From: Ewingella sp963519305
GTDB lineage: Bacteria; Pseudomonadota; Gammaproteobacteria; Enterobacterales; Enterobacteriaceae
Reading direction: 5' to 3'
DNA length: 64,000 nt
Assembly (NCBI GenBank): GCA_963519305.1
Contig: CAUQMS010000003.1
Location: 124,001-188,000, forward strand
The translations under genes and the position numbers were made by a program. The notes under the pieces were generated by a model. The model was not told where the DNA came from, ran no database searches, and saw nothing but the letters and a program-made list of their open reading frames with translations. Each line of letters starts with the position of its first letter. The first letter of the stretch is position 1. Of this stretch, positions 49,965-59,145 are shown in pieces.

Positions 49965-50963
49965 ATGATTGATTCCCGCCTTCCTCTGACTGACATTCAT
50001 CGCCACCTTGATGGCAACATACGCGCTCAGACTATTCTCGACTTAGGCCACCAGTTTAATCTCTCCCTGCCTGCCAGCGAACTCGAAGCCCTGCGCCCGC
50101 ATGTTCAGGTGATGGAAACCGCACCGGATCTGGTCAGCTTCCTGCAAAAACTCGACTGGGGTGTCAAAGTGCTGGGCGATCTGGATGCCTGCCGCCGTGT
50201 TGCGCAGGAAAACGTTGAGGATGCTGCCAGAGCCGGTCTGCACTACACCGAACTCCGTTTCTCCCCTTATTACATGGCAATGACCCACAAGCTGCCGGTG
50301 GCCGGTGTGGTGGAAGCGGTGATTGAAGGCATCCGCCGCGGCCGTCAGAACCATGATATCGACGTACGTCTGATTGGTATTCTGAGCCGTACTTTCGGCG
50401 AGGAAGCCTGCTTACAGGAGCTGGACGGTCTGCTGGCGCACCGTGACAGCATTACGGCGCTCGATCTGGCCGGTGATGAACTCGGCTTCCCGGGCAGTCT
50501 GTTCCTCAGCCATTTCAATAAAGCGCGTGACGCTGGCTGGCGCATTACCGTGCATGCCGGTGAAGCGGCTGGCCCTGAAAGTATCTGGCAGGCGATCCGT
50601 GAACTGGGTGCTGAGCGCATCGGCCACGGTGTGAAAGCCGCAGAAGATACCGAACTGATGGATTTCCTGGCGAAACACCAGATTGGCGTGGAATCCTGCC
50701 TGACCTCAAACATCCAGACCAGCACCGTCTCCTCACTGGAGAATCACCCGCTGGCGGTGTTCCTGCGTCACGGCGTGCTGGCCTCTATCAACACCGATGA
50801 TCCGGCGGTTCAGGGTATCGAGATTGAACACGAGTACCGCGTTGCGGCACCGGCTGCCGGGCTGACGACGGCGGAAATCCGTCAGGCGCAGGAAAACGGC
50901 CTGACGATGGCGTTTTTGAGTGATGCAGAGAAAGACGCGATCCGCGCTAAAGTGAAAGGGTAA
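49965..50963 (+). CDS. add: Adenosine deaminase
   Basis: Zinc-dependent amidohydrolase of 332 residues that converts adenosine or deoxyadenosine to (deoxy)inosine in purine salvage. Metal and catalytic residues lie in DIHRHLDGN, HAGEAAGPESI, GHGVKAAED and NTDDPAV. ATG 49965 matches the E. coli start (MIDxxLPLTDIHRHLDG); a GTG three codons earlier is less likely. In E. coli add also follows malY. Confidence 0.97.
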   Translation: MIDSRLPLTDIHRHLDGNIRAQTILDLGHQFNLSLPASELEALRPHVQVMETAPDLVSFLQKLDWGVKVLGDLDACRRVAQENVEDAARAGLHYTELRFSPYYMAMTHKLPVAGVVEAVIEGIRRGRQNHDIDVRLIGILSRTFGEEACLQELDGLLAHRDSITALDLAGDELGFPGSLFLSHFNKARDAGWRITVHAGEAAGPESIWQAIRELGAERIGHGVKAAEDTELMDFLAKHQIGVESCLTSNIQTSTVSSLENHPLAVFLRHGVLASINTDDPAVQGIEIEHEYRVAAPAAGLTTAEIRQAQENGLTMAFLSDAEKDAIRAKVKG

Positions 50964-51034
50964 TTCAGTCAAAGGGCGCAGCGTATGCGGCGCCCTGTAT
51001 ATAGGACGTTTTCAGCAGGTAAAAAGTTTGCCTG

Positions 51035-51343
51035 CTATTTTTTCAGCTGTTGCCATTTCAAGTCGTTTGTTCCCACCACCTGCGGGTCACGCACGCACTG
51101 TAAAACTACGCTGTCTGCGGTCACTACCGCCCCTTCGCTATAACTTTTATTGTTGTAAATGCAGCAACGGTGGCAGGTCGGCGCGCTGTTCTGATTATTC
51201 GCGCCGCTGTTATCCCAGATTTGCGGCGGCAACGGCACTACGACGTCCGCGCTGTTACCGCTCAGCCCGGCACGGTTCGCCATCGCCGGGGCGGCCAGCA
51301 GGGATGAACTGACCAGCATTGCCATTATCAATTTATTCATCAT
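51035..51343 (-). CDS. ynjH: DUF1496 protein YnjH
   Basis: Small secreted protein of 102 residues. A signal peptide (NKLIMAMLVSSSLLAAPAMA) is followed by a short linker and a Cys-rich domain (CHRCCIYNNKSYSEGAVV...LQC) that probably forms disulfides in the periplasm. AAGGAAGCG precedes ATG 51343. The start region overlaps the topB stop codon by 11 bases (ATGATGAATAA), so its translation is likely coupled to topB. In E. coli ynjH is also close to topB. The function is unknown. Confidence 0.85.
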   Translation of the reverse strand: MMNKLIMAMLVSSSLLAAPAMANRAGLSGNSADVVVPLPPQIWDNSGANNQNSAPTCHRCCIYNNKSYSEGAVVTADSVVLQCVRDPQVVGTNDLKWQQLKK

Positions 51344-53300
51344 TTGTCGCTTCCTTCCCTTTGGACGGTGCCTTGCGGCGTTTGGGTGCATTTTTGGCGC
51401 TTTTCGCGCCGGTTGCCGCTTTGCCAGCACCTGCCGGTTTAGACGGAATGGTGCGAAATGCTGACGAAACGCGGTTGTTTTTAGCCTGCACAATCAGGTT
51501 CTGTAAGGTCGCGACCAGGGGTTGCATGAAATCCTGATAGCGGCAGTTTTTCTCGCTGATGCGAGTCAGGCTCGACTCCCAGTCAGCCGTCATGTCCGGC
51601 CTGCCGGCGATATCCGGCAGCGAGTGAATCAGCGCCCGTCCGGTATCGCTGGAGTGAATATAGCGCCCTTTTTTGTACAAAAACTCACGGCGAAACAGTA
51701 ATTCGATGATCCCGGCGCGGGTCGCTTCTGTGCCCAGACCATCTGTAGCACGCAGGATTTTTTTCAGCTCCTTATCCTGTACGAAACGCGCGATACCGGT
51801 CATTGCCGACAGCAAGGTGGCGTCGGTAAAGGGCCGCGGTGGCTGGGTCTGACGCTCAACCACTTCGCCTCTTTCGCACAACAGTTCGTCACCCCTGGCA
51901 ACCACCGGCAGCGGCGTACCTTCATTCTCTTCGTCCCGCTCTTTGCTGCCGAGCATGGTCCGCCATCCGGCTTCCGCCAGAAAACGAGCCTTGGCGATAA
52001 ATTTGCCCCCGGCGATATCCAGATCAATCACGCATTTGCGAAACACCGCATCCGGGCAGAACTGCATCAAGTATTGACGCGCCACCAGATTATAAATTTT
52101 TTGCTCATCATCAGTCAGATTCACTTTGCTGCTGCGCGCCGTCGGAATGATGGCGTGGTGGGCATCGACCTTTTTGTCATCCCAGCAGCGGTTGCGCCGG
52201 TCGGTGTCGACAGCCGGTTGCGGCAGCAAATCAGGCTGATGAATGCTGATTGCATTGAACACGGCGTGACGCCCAGCGAAATGCTCGTCAGGGAGATATC
52301 GGCTGTCGGAGCGCGGATACGTAATCAATTTGTGCGTTTCATACAAACGCTGGCAAATATCCAGTATTTGCTGGGCGCTGAGGCCAAAGGCTTTCGAGCC
52401 TTCAATCTGTAAAGCAGAGAGCGAAAATGGCAGCGGTGCGGTGTCATTTTCCCGCTTATCATTATAGCCGGTCACTACCGCGGGCTGCCCGGCGATACGT
52501 GCCACCACGTGGTCGGCCAGCGGACGATGGAGTAAGCGCCCCTCTTCATCTTGATAAGGCTCACAGGACTCACTCGGCTGCCACAGCGCGACAAAACGCT
52601 CATCGGCAGGTGTCACGATGTGTGCTTTCACTTCGAAATAATCTTTGGCAATGAAGTTTTCAATCTCTTCATCGCGGCGCACTACCAGCCCCAGCACCGG
52701 CGTCTGGACGCGGCCAACCGACAGCACGCCGTTGTATCCGGCATTGCGCCCGAGAATGGTATAGGCGCGGGTCATATTGATACCATACAGCCAGTCGGCG
52801 CGCGATCGCGCCAGCGCCGAGACACACAGCGGAATAAAATCACGATTGTCACGCAGACGATCTATGGCGCGCTCCACCGCCTGCGGGTTGAGGTCGTTAA
52901 TCAGACAGCGCTGCGTGGCCTGGCGTTTTTCCGGCGTGAGTTCGAGATAATCCAGCACTTCGTCCACCAGCAATTGCCCTTCGCGATCCGGGTCACCGGC
53001 ATGGACCACCTGACTGGCTTCCAGCAGCAGTTTCTTGATCACATTGAGTTGCTTGGCGACGGAAGACCGCGGCTGAAGCTGCCACTTTTCTGGAATAATG
53101 GGGAGATCGTTGAGCGTCCAGCGCGCATAGCGGCTGTCATAGGCGTCAGGCTGTGCCTGTTCTAACAAGTGCCCAACGCACCAAGTGACGACCTGATCGT
53201 TGCCGCAGGCGATAAAACCGTCACCACGGCGATGAGGTTTTGGCAGCACATCAGCGATAGCGCGGGCAAGGCTGGGTTTTTCGGCAATAAACAAACGCAT
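51333..53300 (-). CDS. topB: DNA topoisomerase III
   Basis: Type IA topoisomerase of 655 residues that decatenates DNA and processes recombination intermediates. The Toprim domain begins MRLFIAEKPSLARAIADVL and contains the acidic HAGDPDREGQLLVDEVL. The active-site tyrosine lies in LITYPRSDSRYLP. The C-terminus is a basic tail (KAATGAKSAKNAPKRRKAP) that binds DNA. It is upstream of and overlaps ynjH. In E. coli selD lies between topB and ydjA; here that position is an empty 240-base gap. Confidence 0.97.
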   Translation of the reverse strand: MRLFIAEKPSLARAIADVLPKPHRRGDGFIACGNDQVVTWCVGHLLEQAQPDAYDSRYARWTLNDLPIIPEKWQLQPRSSVAKQLNVIKKLLLEASQVVHAGDPDREGQLLVDEVLDYLELTPEKRQATQRCLINDLNPQAVERAIDRLRDNRDFIPLCVSALARSRADWLYGINMTRAYTILGRNAGYNGVLSVGRVQTPVLGLVVRRDEEIENFIAKDYFEVKAHIVTPADERFVALWQPSESCEPYQDEEGRLLHRPLADHVVARIAGQPAVVTGYNDKRENDTAPLPFSLSALQIEGSKAFGLSAQQILDICQRLYETHKLITYPRSDSRYLPDEHFAGRHAVFNAISIHQPDLLPQPAVDTDRRNRCWDDKKVDAHHAIIPTARSSKVNLTDDEQKIYNLVARQYLMQFCPDAVFRKCVIDLDIAGGKFIAKARFLAEAGWRTMLGSKERDEENEGTPLPVVARGDELLCERGEVVERQTQPPRPFTDATLLSAMTGIARFVQDKELKKILRATDGLGTEATRAGIIELLFRREFLYKKGRYIHSSDTGRALIHSLPDIAGRPDMTADWESSLTRISEKNCRYQDFMQPLVATLQNLIVQAKNNRVSSAFRTIPSKPAGAGKAATGAKSAKNAPKRRKAPSKGKEATNDE

Positions 53301-53539
53301 CAGGTGGCACCCTTCGCTGACAGGTCCGGCGTCACCCTTTTCATTGCCTTAATGATCATTAATCCCTTCCTTTGTTCGCAGCATCGTCTGATTGCAGGTA
53401 GGACTATGTTAGCTGCTGGCGAGGTAATTGGTAAGTCAGGAAGGTGTCACGAGCCGCATGGCCGCTCACAAAGTCGACGAATAACCGGTTTATCGGATTT
53501 TTTCCCGTTAAACCGGTGAATTTCTGGACGTTGACCGGC

Positions 53540-54091
53540 CTAGAAATAGCTCACAAAAGCGCTGCTGTCGGCGGGAATAATCTGGGTGTTGGATTTCAGC
53601 TGCGGCGTGCCGAGATAAAGGAAACCGACGATTTTATCATTCGGGCCACATTTGAAGGCCTGACGCACATCGACGTGATCGGTCCACGCACCGGTGCGCC
53701 AGATACCGTTAAACCCCTGCGCCAGCGCTGCCATTTGCATGGCCTGCACCGCACAACCGGCGGACAGCAGTTGTTCCCACTGCGGCACTTTCGGGCTCTC
53801 TTTGCAGGCTGCAATGATCGTGATGATTTGCGGGGCGCGCAGCGGAGCTTGCGTGGCTTTCTCGATGGCCTTTTCATCAGCGCCATCTTTGATGGCAGCA
53901 GCCCGCAGTAATTCGCTGAAACGCACCAGACCATCATTTTCAGCGATCACAAATCGCCAGGGCTGGAGGGCACCATGATCAGGTGCGCGCATACCGGCAT
54001 TGATGATATTTTGCAGTGCTTCGCCGGACGGCGCGGGTTCTGCCAGACGGGAAGCCGAACGGCGGTTCAGTAATAAGTCCAGAGCATCCAT
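53540..54091 (-). CDS. ydjA: YdjA, nitroreductase-family NAD(P)H oxidoreductase
   Basis: FMN-dependent small nitroreductase of 183 residues, the same length as E. coli YdjA. Segments MDALDLLLNRRSASRL, APDHGALQPWRFVIA and GFNGIWRTGAWTDH are characteristic, including the RRS residues that bind FMN phosphate. ATG 54091 is chosen because AAGGAGA precedes it. The physiological substrate is not known. It is divergent from sppA, as in E. coli. Confidence 0.95.
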   Translation of the reverse strand: MDALDLLLNRRSASRLAEPAPSGEALQNIINAGMRAPDHGALQPWRFVIAENDGLVRFSELLRAAAIKDGADEKAIEKATQAPLRAPQIITIIAACKESPKVPQWEQLLSAGCAVQAMQMAALAQGFNGIWRTGAWTDHVDVRQAFKCGPNDKIVGFLYLGTPQLKSNTQIIPADSSAFVSYF

Positions 54092-54304
54092 AAAACTCTC
54101 CTTTAAGAACATCTGATAATGATAGGCATTTACCTCACGTTAACATAGGCAAGCGCCGTTTTACCAACCGCAGGTGCTGACCCGGTTACGGCGGAATAAC
54201 GCTTCAATGCAGCACGATTGGTAAATTCTGACATGATTTAAAGCTGACATTTTCCGGGCAGGTCATTAGGATAGCGATACTTTTCCCGTCTTGTTGGAGA
54301 GACC

Positions 54305-56158
54305 ATGCGCACATTGTGGCGAATTATCGCCGGTTTTTTTAAGTGGACCTGGCGTCTTCTTAATTTCGTCAGAGAGTTTATTCTCAACGTCTTCCTGATC
54401 CTGATCATTCTGGTCGGTGTCGGCATCTATTTTTCATTTCAGGACAAACCGGCCGACGCCACCAAAGGTGCGCTGTTGGTTGACCTTAGCGGTACGGTGG
54501 TGGACAAACCGTCCGTCAATAATAAAGTGCGCCAATGGGGCCGTGAACTGCTGGGCACCTCCAGTAACCGCCTGCAGGAAAACTCCCTGTTTGATTTGGT
54601 CGATACCATCCGTCAGGCAAAAGATGACAAGAACATCACCGGCATGGTGTTACAGCTAACCGACTTTACCGGCACCGACCAGACGTCGTTGCAGTACATC
54701 GGCAAAGCGCTGCGTGAGTTCCGTGATTCCGGCAAGCCCATTTATGCCATCAATGACAGCTACGATCAGTCACAATATTATCTCGCAAGCTATGCCAATA
54801 AGATTTACCTGTCACCGCAGGGTGCTGTCGATCTGCACGGCTTCGCGACCAATAATCTTTATTACAAATCGTTGCTCGAAAAGCTGAAAGTCACCACCAA
54901 TATCTTCCGCGTCGGGACGTATAAATCCGCCGTTGAGCCGTTGATTCGTGATGACATGTCCCCTGCTGCCCGTGATGCTGACAGCCGCTGGATTGGCGGA
55001 CTGTGGGGTAACTACCTCAATACGGTGTCGGCTAACCGTCAGATCACGCCTGAGCAACTCTTCCCCGGTGCCGCTGGTGTGCTGGCCGGTATGCAAAAAA
55101 CGGGTGGCGATATGGCGCAGTACGCGCTGGACAGCAAACTGGTGGACGCGCTGGCTTCACGCCCTGAGGCAGAAAGCGAGATGGTGAAAGCCTTCGGCTG
55201 GAATAAAAAATCCAAAGACTTCAACTTCACCAGTATTTATGACTATTCACCGAAACCTAAGCCAGACAACAACGATCCACAGATCGCGGTGATCTTCGCT
55301 AACGGCGCGATCAATGACGGTGAAGAACAGCCGGGTGCGGTCGGGGGGGATACTACTGCCCAGCAAATTCGCGATGCCCGTCTGGATCCGAAAATCAAAG
55401 CCATTATCTTGCGCGTCAACAGCCCTGGCGGCAGTGTCAGCGCCTCTGAAGTGATCCGTTCCGAACTGGCCGCCGCGCGCGCCGCCGGTAAACCTGTTGT
55501 TGTTTCAATGGGCGGCATGGCGGCTTCCGGCGGTTATTGGATCTCGACGCCGGCGAACTACATCATCGCCGGCCCGAGCACGCTGACCGGTTCTATCGGT
55601 ATCTTTGGCGTGATCAATACCTACCAGAACACGCTGGATAATTTCGGGGTGCATACTGATGGCGTAGCCACCTCACCGCTGGCAGATATTGCGTCAACCA
55701 AAGCGCTGCCGCCGGAGTTCTCGCAGATGATGCAGATGAACATTGAGAACGGTTATAAAAACTTCATCGGTCTGGTGGCTAAGGCACGTAATAAAACGCC
55801 TGAGCAAATTGATGAGATTGCTCAGGGCCACGTGTGGATTGGCAGTGATGCCAAGAACAACGGTCTGGTCGATCAACTCGGTGATTTCGATGACGCCGTG
55901 AAGAAAGCCGCCGAACTGGCGAAAGTGTCAAAATGGGAACTAAACTGGTACGTCAGCGAGCCAAGCCTGACCGATATGGTGTTCTCACAAGTCAGCGCAT
56001 CAGCACATGCGATGCTTCCAGCGGCGGTTCAGGCTTACCTGCCCGCCCCGGTCAGCAAAATGGCGCTGGAGCTAAAATCCCAGGCTGACCTGTTCAATAA
56101 CATGAACGATCCGCAAAACCGTTATGCCCTGTGCCTGACCTGCGGTGATGTGAAATAA
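54305..56158 (+). CDS. sppA: Signal peptide peptidase A (protease IV)
   Basis: Inner-membrane serine protease of 617 residues that degrades cleaved signal peptides. An N-terminal helix (FILNVFLILIILVGVGIYF) anchors two tandem S49 domains. The catalytic lysine lies in GTYKSAVEPL in the first domain and the nucleophile serine in MAASGGYWIS in the second; NSPGGSVSASE precedes the latter. Length and motifs match E. coli SppA. It ends with a strong terminator before ansA. Confidence 0.97.
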   Translation: MRTLWRIIAGFFKWTWRLLNFVREFILNVFLILIILVGVGIYFSFQDKPADATKGALLVDLSGTVVDKPSVNNKVRQWGRELLGTSSNRLQENSLFDLVDTIRQAKDDKNITGMVLQLTDFTGTDQTSLQYIGKALREFRDSGKPIYAINDSYDQSQYYLASYANKIYLSPQGAVDLHGFATNNLYYKSLLEKLKVTTNIFRVGTYKSAVEPLIRDDMSPAARDADSRWIGGLWGNYLNTVSANRQITPEQLFPGAAGVLAGMQKTGGDMAQYALDSKLVDALASRPEAESEMVKAFGWNKKSKDFNFTSIYDYSPKPKPDNNDPQIAVIFANGAINDGEEQPGAVGGDTTAQQIRDARLDPKIKAIILRVNSPGGSVSASEVIRSELAAARAAGKPVVVSMGGMAASGGYWISTPANYIIAGPSTLTGSIGIFGVINTYQNTLDNFGVHTDGVATSPLADIASTKALPPEFSQMMQMNIENGYKNFIGLVAKARNKTPEQIDEIAQGHVWIGSDAKNNGLVDQLGDFDDAVKKAAELAKVSKWELNWYVSEPSLTDMVFSQVSASAHAMLPAAVQAYLPAPVSKMALELKSQADLFNNMNDPQNRYALCLTCGDVK

Positions 56159-56179
56159 CCCTTACCGGTAACCTGTTAA

Positions 56180-56219
56180 GCCCGGAGATTCATCAGGAAT
56201 GAATCTCCGGGCTTTTTTA
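56180..56219 (+). terminator. Terminator after sppA
   Basis: A 14-bp perfect stem (GCCCGGAGATTCAT and its complement) with loop CAGGA followed by TTTTTTA. Confidence 0.95.
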
Positions 56220-56296
56220 TTTTGAGACGCAGGCGCAGATGCCTTTATACTTCAGCTCATCATGCACGTCTCTTTTCAACCCAAAGAATCCTGTTA

Positions 56297-57307
56297 ATGA
56301 CCAAAAAATCTATCTATGTCGCTTACACCGGCGGCACCATTGGTATGCAGCGCTCTGAGAACGGCTATATTCCTGTTTCAGGGCACTTACAGCGCCAGCT
56401 GGCTTTAATGCCTGAATTCCACCGTCCGGAGATGCCTGAGTTCACCATTCAGGAATATGTGCCGCTGATGGACTCTTCCGACATGACGCCAGAAGACTGG
56501 CAGCACATTGCCGATGATATTCTGGCTCATTACGACCAGTATGATGGCTTTGTTATCCTGCACGGCACTGACACCATGGCATTTACCTCTTCAGCGCTCT
56601 CTTTCATGCTGGAGAATCTCGGTAAGCCGGTTATTGTGACAGGGTCACAAATTCCGCTTGAAGCGCTGCGTTCCGACGGGCAAATCAACCTGCTTAACGC
56701 TCTGTATATCGCGGCTAATCATCCGGTTAATGAAGTTACCCTGTTCTTCAACAATCGCTTATATCGTGGTAACCGCTCCACCAAAGCCCATGCCGACGGC
56801 TTCGATGCCTTCGCTTCGCCAAACCTTGCCCCTCTGCTTGAGGCCGGGATCCACATCCGCCGGTTGTCTACACCGTCGCTGCCGGTCGTGGCCGGGCCGC
56901 TGAAAGTGCATGACATCACCCCGCAGCCGATTGGCGTCGTGACCATTTACCCCGGCATTTCGGCTGAAGTCGTGCAAAACTTTCTGATGCAACCGGTGAA
57001 GGCGCTGATCCTACGCTCTTACGGTGTGGGCAATGCTCCGCAAAAAGGCGATTTGCTGAAGGTGCTGAAAGAGGCTTCTGAGCGGGGTATCGTGGTGGTG
57101 AACCTGACGCAATGCATTTCAGGTCGTGTCAATATGGGCGGTTATGCCACCGGGAACGCGCTGGCTCATGCCGGTGTGATCAGCGGATTTGATATGACGG
57201 TGGAAGCTGCGCTGACCAAGCTGCATTATCTGCTCAGTCAGCCGCTGTCAGCGGATGAAATACGTACACTGATGCAGCAAGATCTGCGCGGTGAACTGAC
57301 CGAATAA
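56297..57307 (+). CDS. ansA: Type I (cytoplasmic) L-asparaginase
   Basis: Enzyme of 336 residues that hydrolyses asparagine to aspartate and ammonia. The two catalytic threonine motifs are YTGGTIGM at the N-terminus and LHGTDTMAFT. There is no signal peptide, as expected for the cytoplasmic low-affinity form. ATG 56297 is the conserved start (MTKKSIYVAYTGG); the longer frame overlaps the upstream terminator. It forms an operon with pncA 10 bases downstream, as in E. coli. Confidence 0.96.
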   Translation: MTKKSIYVAYTGGTIGMQRSENGYIPVSGHLQRQLALMPEFHRPEMPEFTIQEYVPLMDSSDMTPEDWQHIADDILAHYDQYDGFVILHGTDTMAFTSSALSFMLENLGKPVIVTGSQIPLEALRSDGQINLLNALYIAANHPVNEVTLFFNNRLYRGNRSTKAHADGFDAFASPNLAPLLEAGIHIRRLSTPSLPVVAGPLKVHDITPQPIGVVTIYPGISAEVVQNFLMQPVKALILRSYGVGNAPQKGDLLKVLKEASERGIVVVNLTQCISGRVNMGGYATGNALAHAGVISGFDMTVEAALTKLHYLLSQPLSADEIRTLMQQDLRGELTE

Positions 57308-57317
57308 GGGAAGCCTG

Positions 57318-57944
57318 ATGAAAAGCGCATTATTGCTGGTCGATCTGCAAAATGATTTCTGTCACGGAGGCGCACTGGCCGTTCATGACGGCGACGCAGT
57401 GATCGCCGTCGCCAATCTGGCCATAGCTCGCGGTAAGGCGCAGGGAATGACCGTGGTGGCCTCTCAGGACTGGCATCCACATAACCACGGCAGTTTCGCA
57501 GTGAATGCGGGCGCAGAGCCGTGGACAGCCGGTCGGCTCGATGGTCTGCCGCAGGTCTGGTGGCCGGTGCACTGTGTTGAGGACCAACCCGGCGCGGCGT
57601 TTCATCCGCAACTGAACAGTCAGGCTGTCGATTATGTCGTGCGCAAAGGCCAGAACAGCGATATCGACAGCTACAGCGCCTTCTTTGATAACGGTCACCG
57701 TGCCGCGACGACATTGCATGAGGTGTTACGCAGCAGGCAGATTGAGCGTCTGGTGGTCATGGGTCTGGCGACAGATTACTGCGTGAAATTCACCGTACTT
57801 GATGCACTGGAACTGGGGTATCAGGTGGCGCTGCTTGAAGAGGGGTGTCGCGGAGTAAATCTAACTTCGGATGACAGCCAGAAGGCTATCAGGCAGATGC
57901 AGCAAGCAGGCGCAAAGATAATCACCCTGTCGGAACTGAGTTAA
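57318..57944 (+). CDS. pncA: Nicotinamidase/pyrazinamidase
   Basis: Enzyme of 208 residues that hydrolyses nicotinamide to nicotinate in NAD salvage. The catalytic triad is recognisable: Asp in LVDLQNDFC, Lys in VVRKGQN and Cys in ATDYCVKFT. Metal-binding residues lie in SQDWHPHNHGSF. The start is preceded by AAGGGAAG. It follows ansA in one operon and is convergent with yeaC. Confidence 0.97.
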   Translation: MKSALLLVDLQNDFCHGGALAVHDGDAVIAVANLAIARGKAQGMTVVASQDWHPHNHGSFAVNAGAEPWTAGRLDGLPQVWWPVHCVEDQPGAAFHPQLNSQAVDYVVRKGQNSDIDSYSAFFDNGHRAATTLHEVLRSRQIERLVVMGLATDYCVKFTVLDALELGYQVALLEEGCRGVNLTSDDSQKAIRQMQQAGAKIITLSELS

Positions 57945-57967
57945 ACATCCGCCGCCACTGATGAGAA

Positions 57968-58006
57968 ATAAGAAAGGCGCCACTATTGTGCGCCCTTTTC
58001 TTTGCT
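57968..58006. terminator. Bidirectional terminator between pncA and yeaC
   Basis: Arms AAGAAAGGCGC and GCGCCCTTTTCTT are nearly complementary, with A-rich and T-rich ends on opposite sides, suited to ending both convergent transcripts. Confidence 0.75.
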
Positions 58007-58020
58007 GTTTTTACGCACGT

Positions 58021-58293
58021 TTACTCCGGTTTGATACGGATTAACGCTTCCTGAGCAAACTGCTGTTTCAGCTCCTGCTTACTTTTCGTGACGATCTGCC
58101 CGTCAGTCCCGATGCTCATATGCTGCGCATCCGTATTGTGGCGGGCCTGATATAACATCACCATCTGCAGGCTGTTATCTTTTTGCTCCGGAGTCAGGGC
58201 CACGCCATCGGGCCATTTACCCAGTTCAACCGCCTGCGCCAGTCGCTGGTAAATCTCCGGGGTCATGACACCCACCAACTCATTAACTTCCAT
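58021..58293 (-). CDS. yeaC: DUF1315 protein YeaC
   Basis: Acidic cytoplasmic protein of 90 residues, the same length as E. coli YeaC. The pattern MTPEIYQRLAQAVELGKWPDG is conserved, followed by LTPEQKDNSLQMVMLYQARH. No signal peptide or helix in the membrane. Function unknown; it lies directly downstream of msrB in the same direction, as in E. coli. Confidence 0.92.
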   Translation of the reverse strand: MEVNELVGVMTPEIYQRLAQAVELGKWPDGVALTPEQKDNSLQMVMLYQARHNTDAQHMSIGTDGQIVTKSKQELKQQFAQEALIRIKPE

Positions 58294-58384
58294 CAGCAGC
58301 TCTCTTCATATTGGCAACTTATTCATCATTTCTTGAATAATGGCTGAATCGATTTTGTCGTTTAAATTACAGTTTTTCTGACAA

Positions 58385-58798
58385 TCACCCTGCGGTCTTT
58401 TCACCGTTCTCGCCATCGATAAAGCTCATCGACGCGGAATTAACACAATAACGGTCACCCGTTGGCTCAGGACCATCAGGGAAAACGTGGCCAAGGTGTG
58501 CGTCACAATGTGAACAGCGAATTTCCACCCTTTCCATATTATGTGTGTTATCAGTCAGATACTTGATCGCGTCATGTGTGACTGGTTGGTAAAAACTTGG
58601 CCAGCCGCATCCGGAATCAAACTTGGTATCAGAGTAAAACAGCGGTGCGTTACACACCAGGCAATGATAAATGCCATCGCGCGTATTGTGCAGCAGTTTT
58701 CCGCTGTACGGGCGCTCGGTTCCACGCTCCTGGGTAACATATTTTTGAATTTCAGTCAGTTGCACTGAAGATGTTGGTTCTTTGGACTCATTGGCCAT
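58385..58798 (-). CDS. msrB: Peptide methionine (R)-S-oxide reductase
   Basis: Enzyme of 137 residues that reduces methionine-R-sulfoxide in damaged proteins. Zinc ligands are the two CxxC pairs (HCLVC and RCSHC). The catalytic cysteine is in RYCVNSASM, and the SGCGWPSF segment forms the active site. ATG 58798 corresponds to the E. coli start (MANK...); an ATG three codons earlier is possible. It diverges from gapA, with a CRP site in the shared intergenic region. Confidence 0.96.
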   Translation of the reverse strand: MANESKEPTSSVQLTEIQKYVTQERGTERPYSGKLLHNTRDGIYHCLVCNAPLFYSDTKFDSGCGWPSFYQPVTHDAIKYLTDNTHNMERVEIRCSHCDAHLGHVFPDGPEPTGDRYCVNSASMSFIDGENGEKTAG

Positions 58799-58922
58799 GG
58801 TTGTCATTCTCTGCCAGATAGGAAAATCAACTTAAATAACAGTTAATAATAACAAAAAATTAACAACGAGTCTGCCTGTTTTGGCTTAAACTGTATGCCA
58901 TCGGCGTTAAGTGAGAGTGCCA

Positions 58923-58938
58923 TGTGACGGCGATCACA
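58923..58938. promoter_or_regulatory. CRP binding site between msrB and gapA
   Basis: TGTGACGGCGATCACA has both consensus half-sites (TGTGA and TCACA) with the standard six-base spacer. It is about 220 bases upstream of gapA and 125 upstream of msrB, so it could serve either gene. The rest of this ~350-base intergenic stretch is AT-rich and appears to hold only promoters. Confidence 0.85.
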
Positions 58939-59074
58939 TATTTATTCTTCATGCACTTTATATTCGGCTGTTCATCCCCATGTAGTGAATAGCCGATTAA
59001 AAAACGGAATGTGCAATATCCGAGCAAAAGTGAGTCTGAGCTTTGACTTACAGCAAGAATTGACACGATTCCGC

Positions 59075-59102
59075 TTGACGCTCAGCAAGGTTTTTGTAAT
59101 TT
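59075..59102 (+). promoter_or_regulatory. Likely sigma-70 promoter of gapA
   Basis: TTGACG and TAATTT with a 16-base spacer, about 45 bases upstream of the gapA start. E. coli gapA has several promoters; only this one is suggested here. Confidence 0.4.
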
Positions 59103-59145
59103 TACAACCAACCTTTTATTCACTAAAAAATAGCTGGTGGAATAT

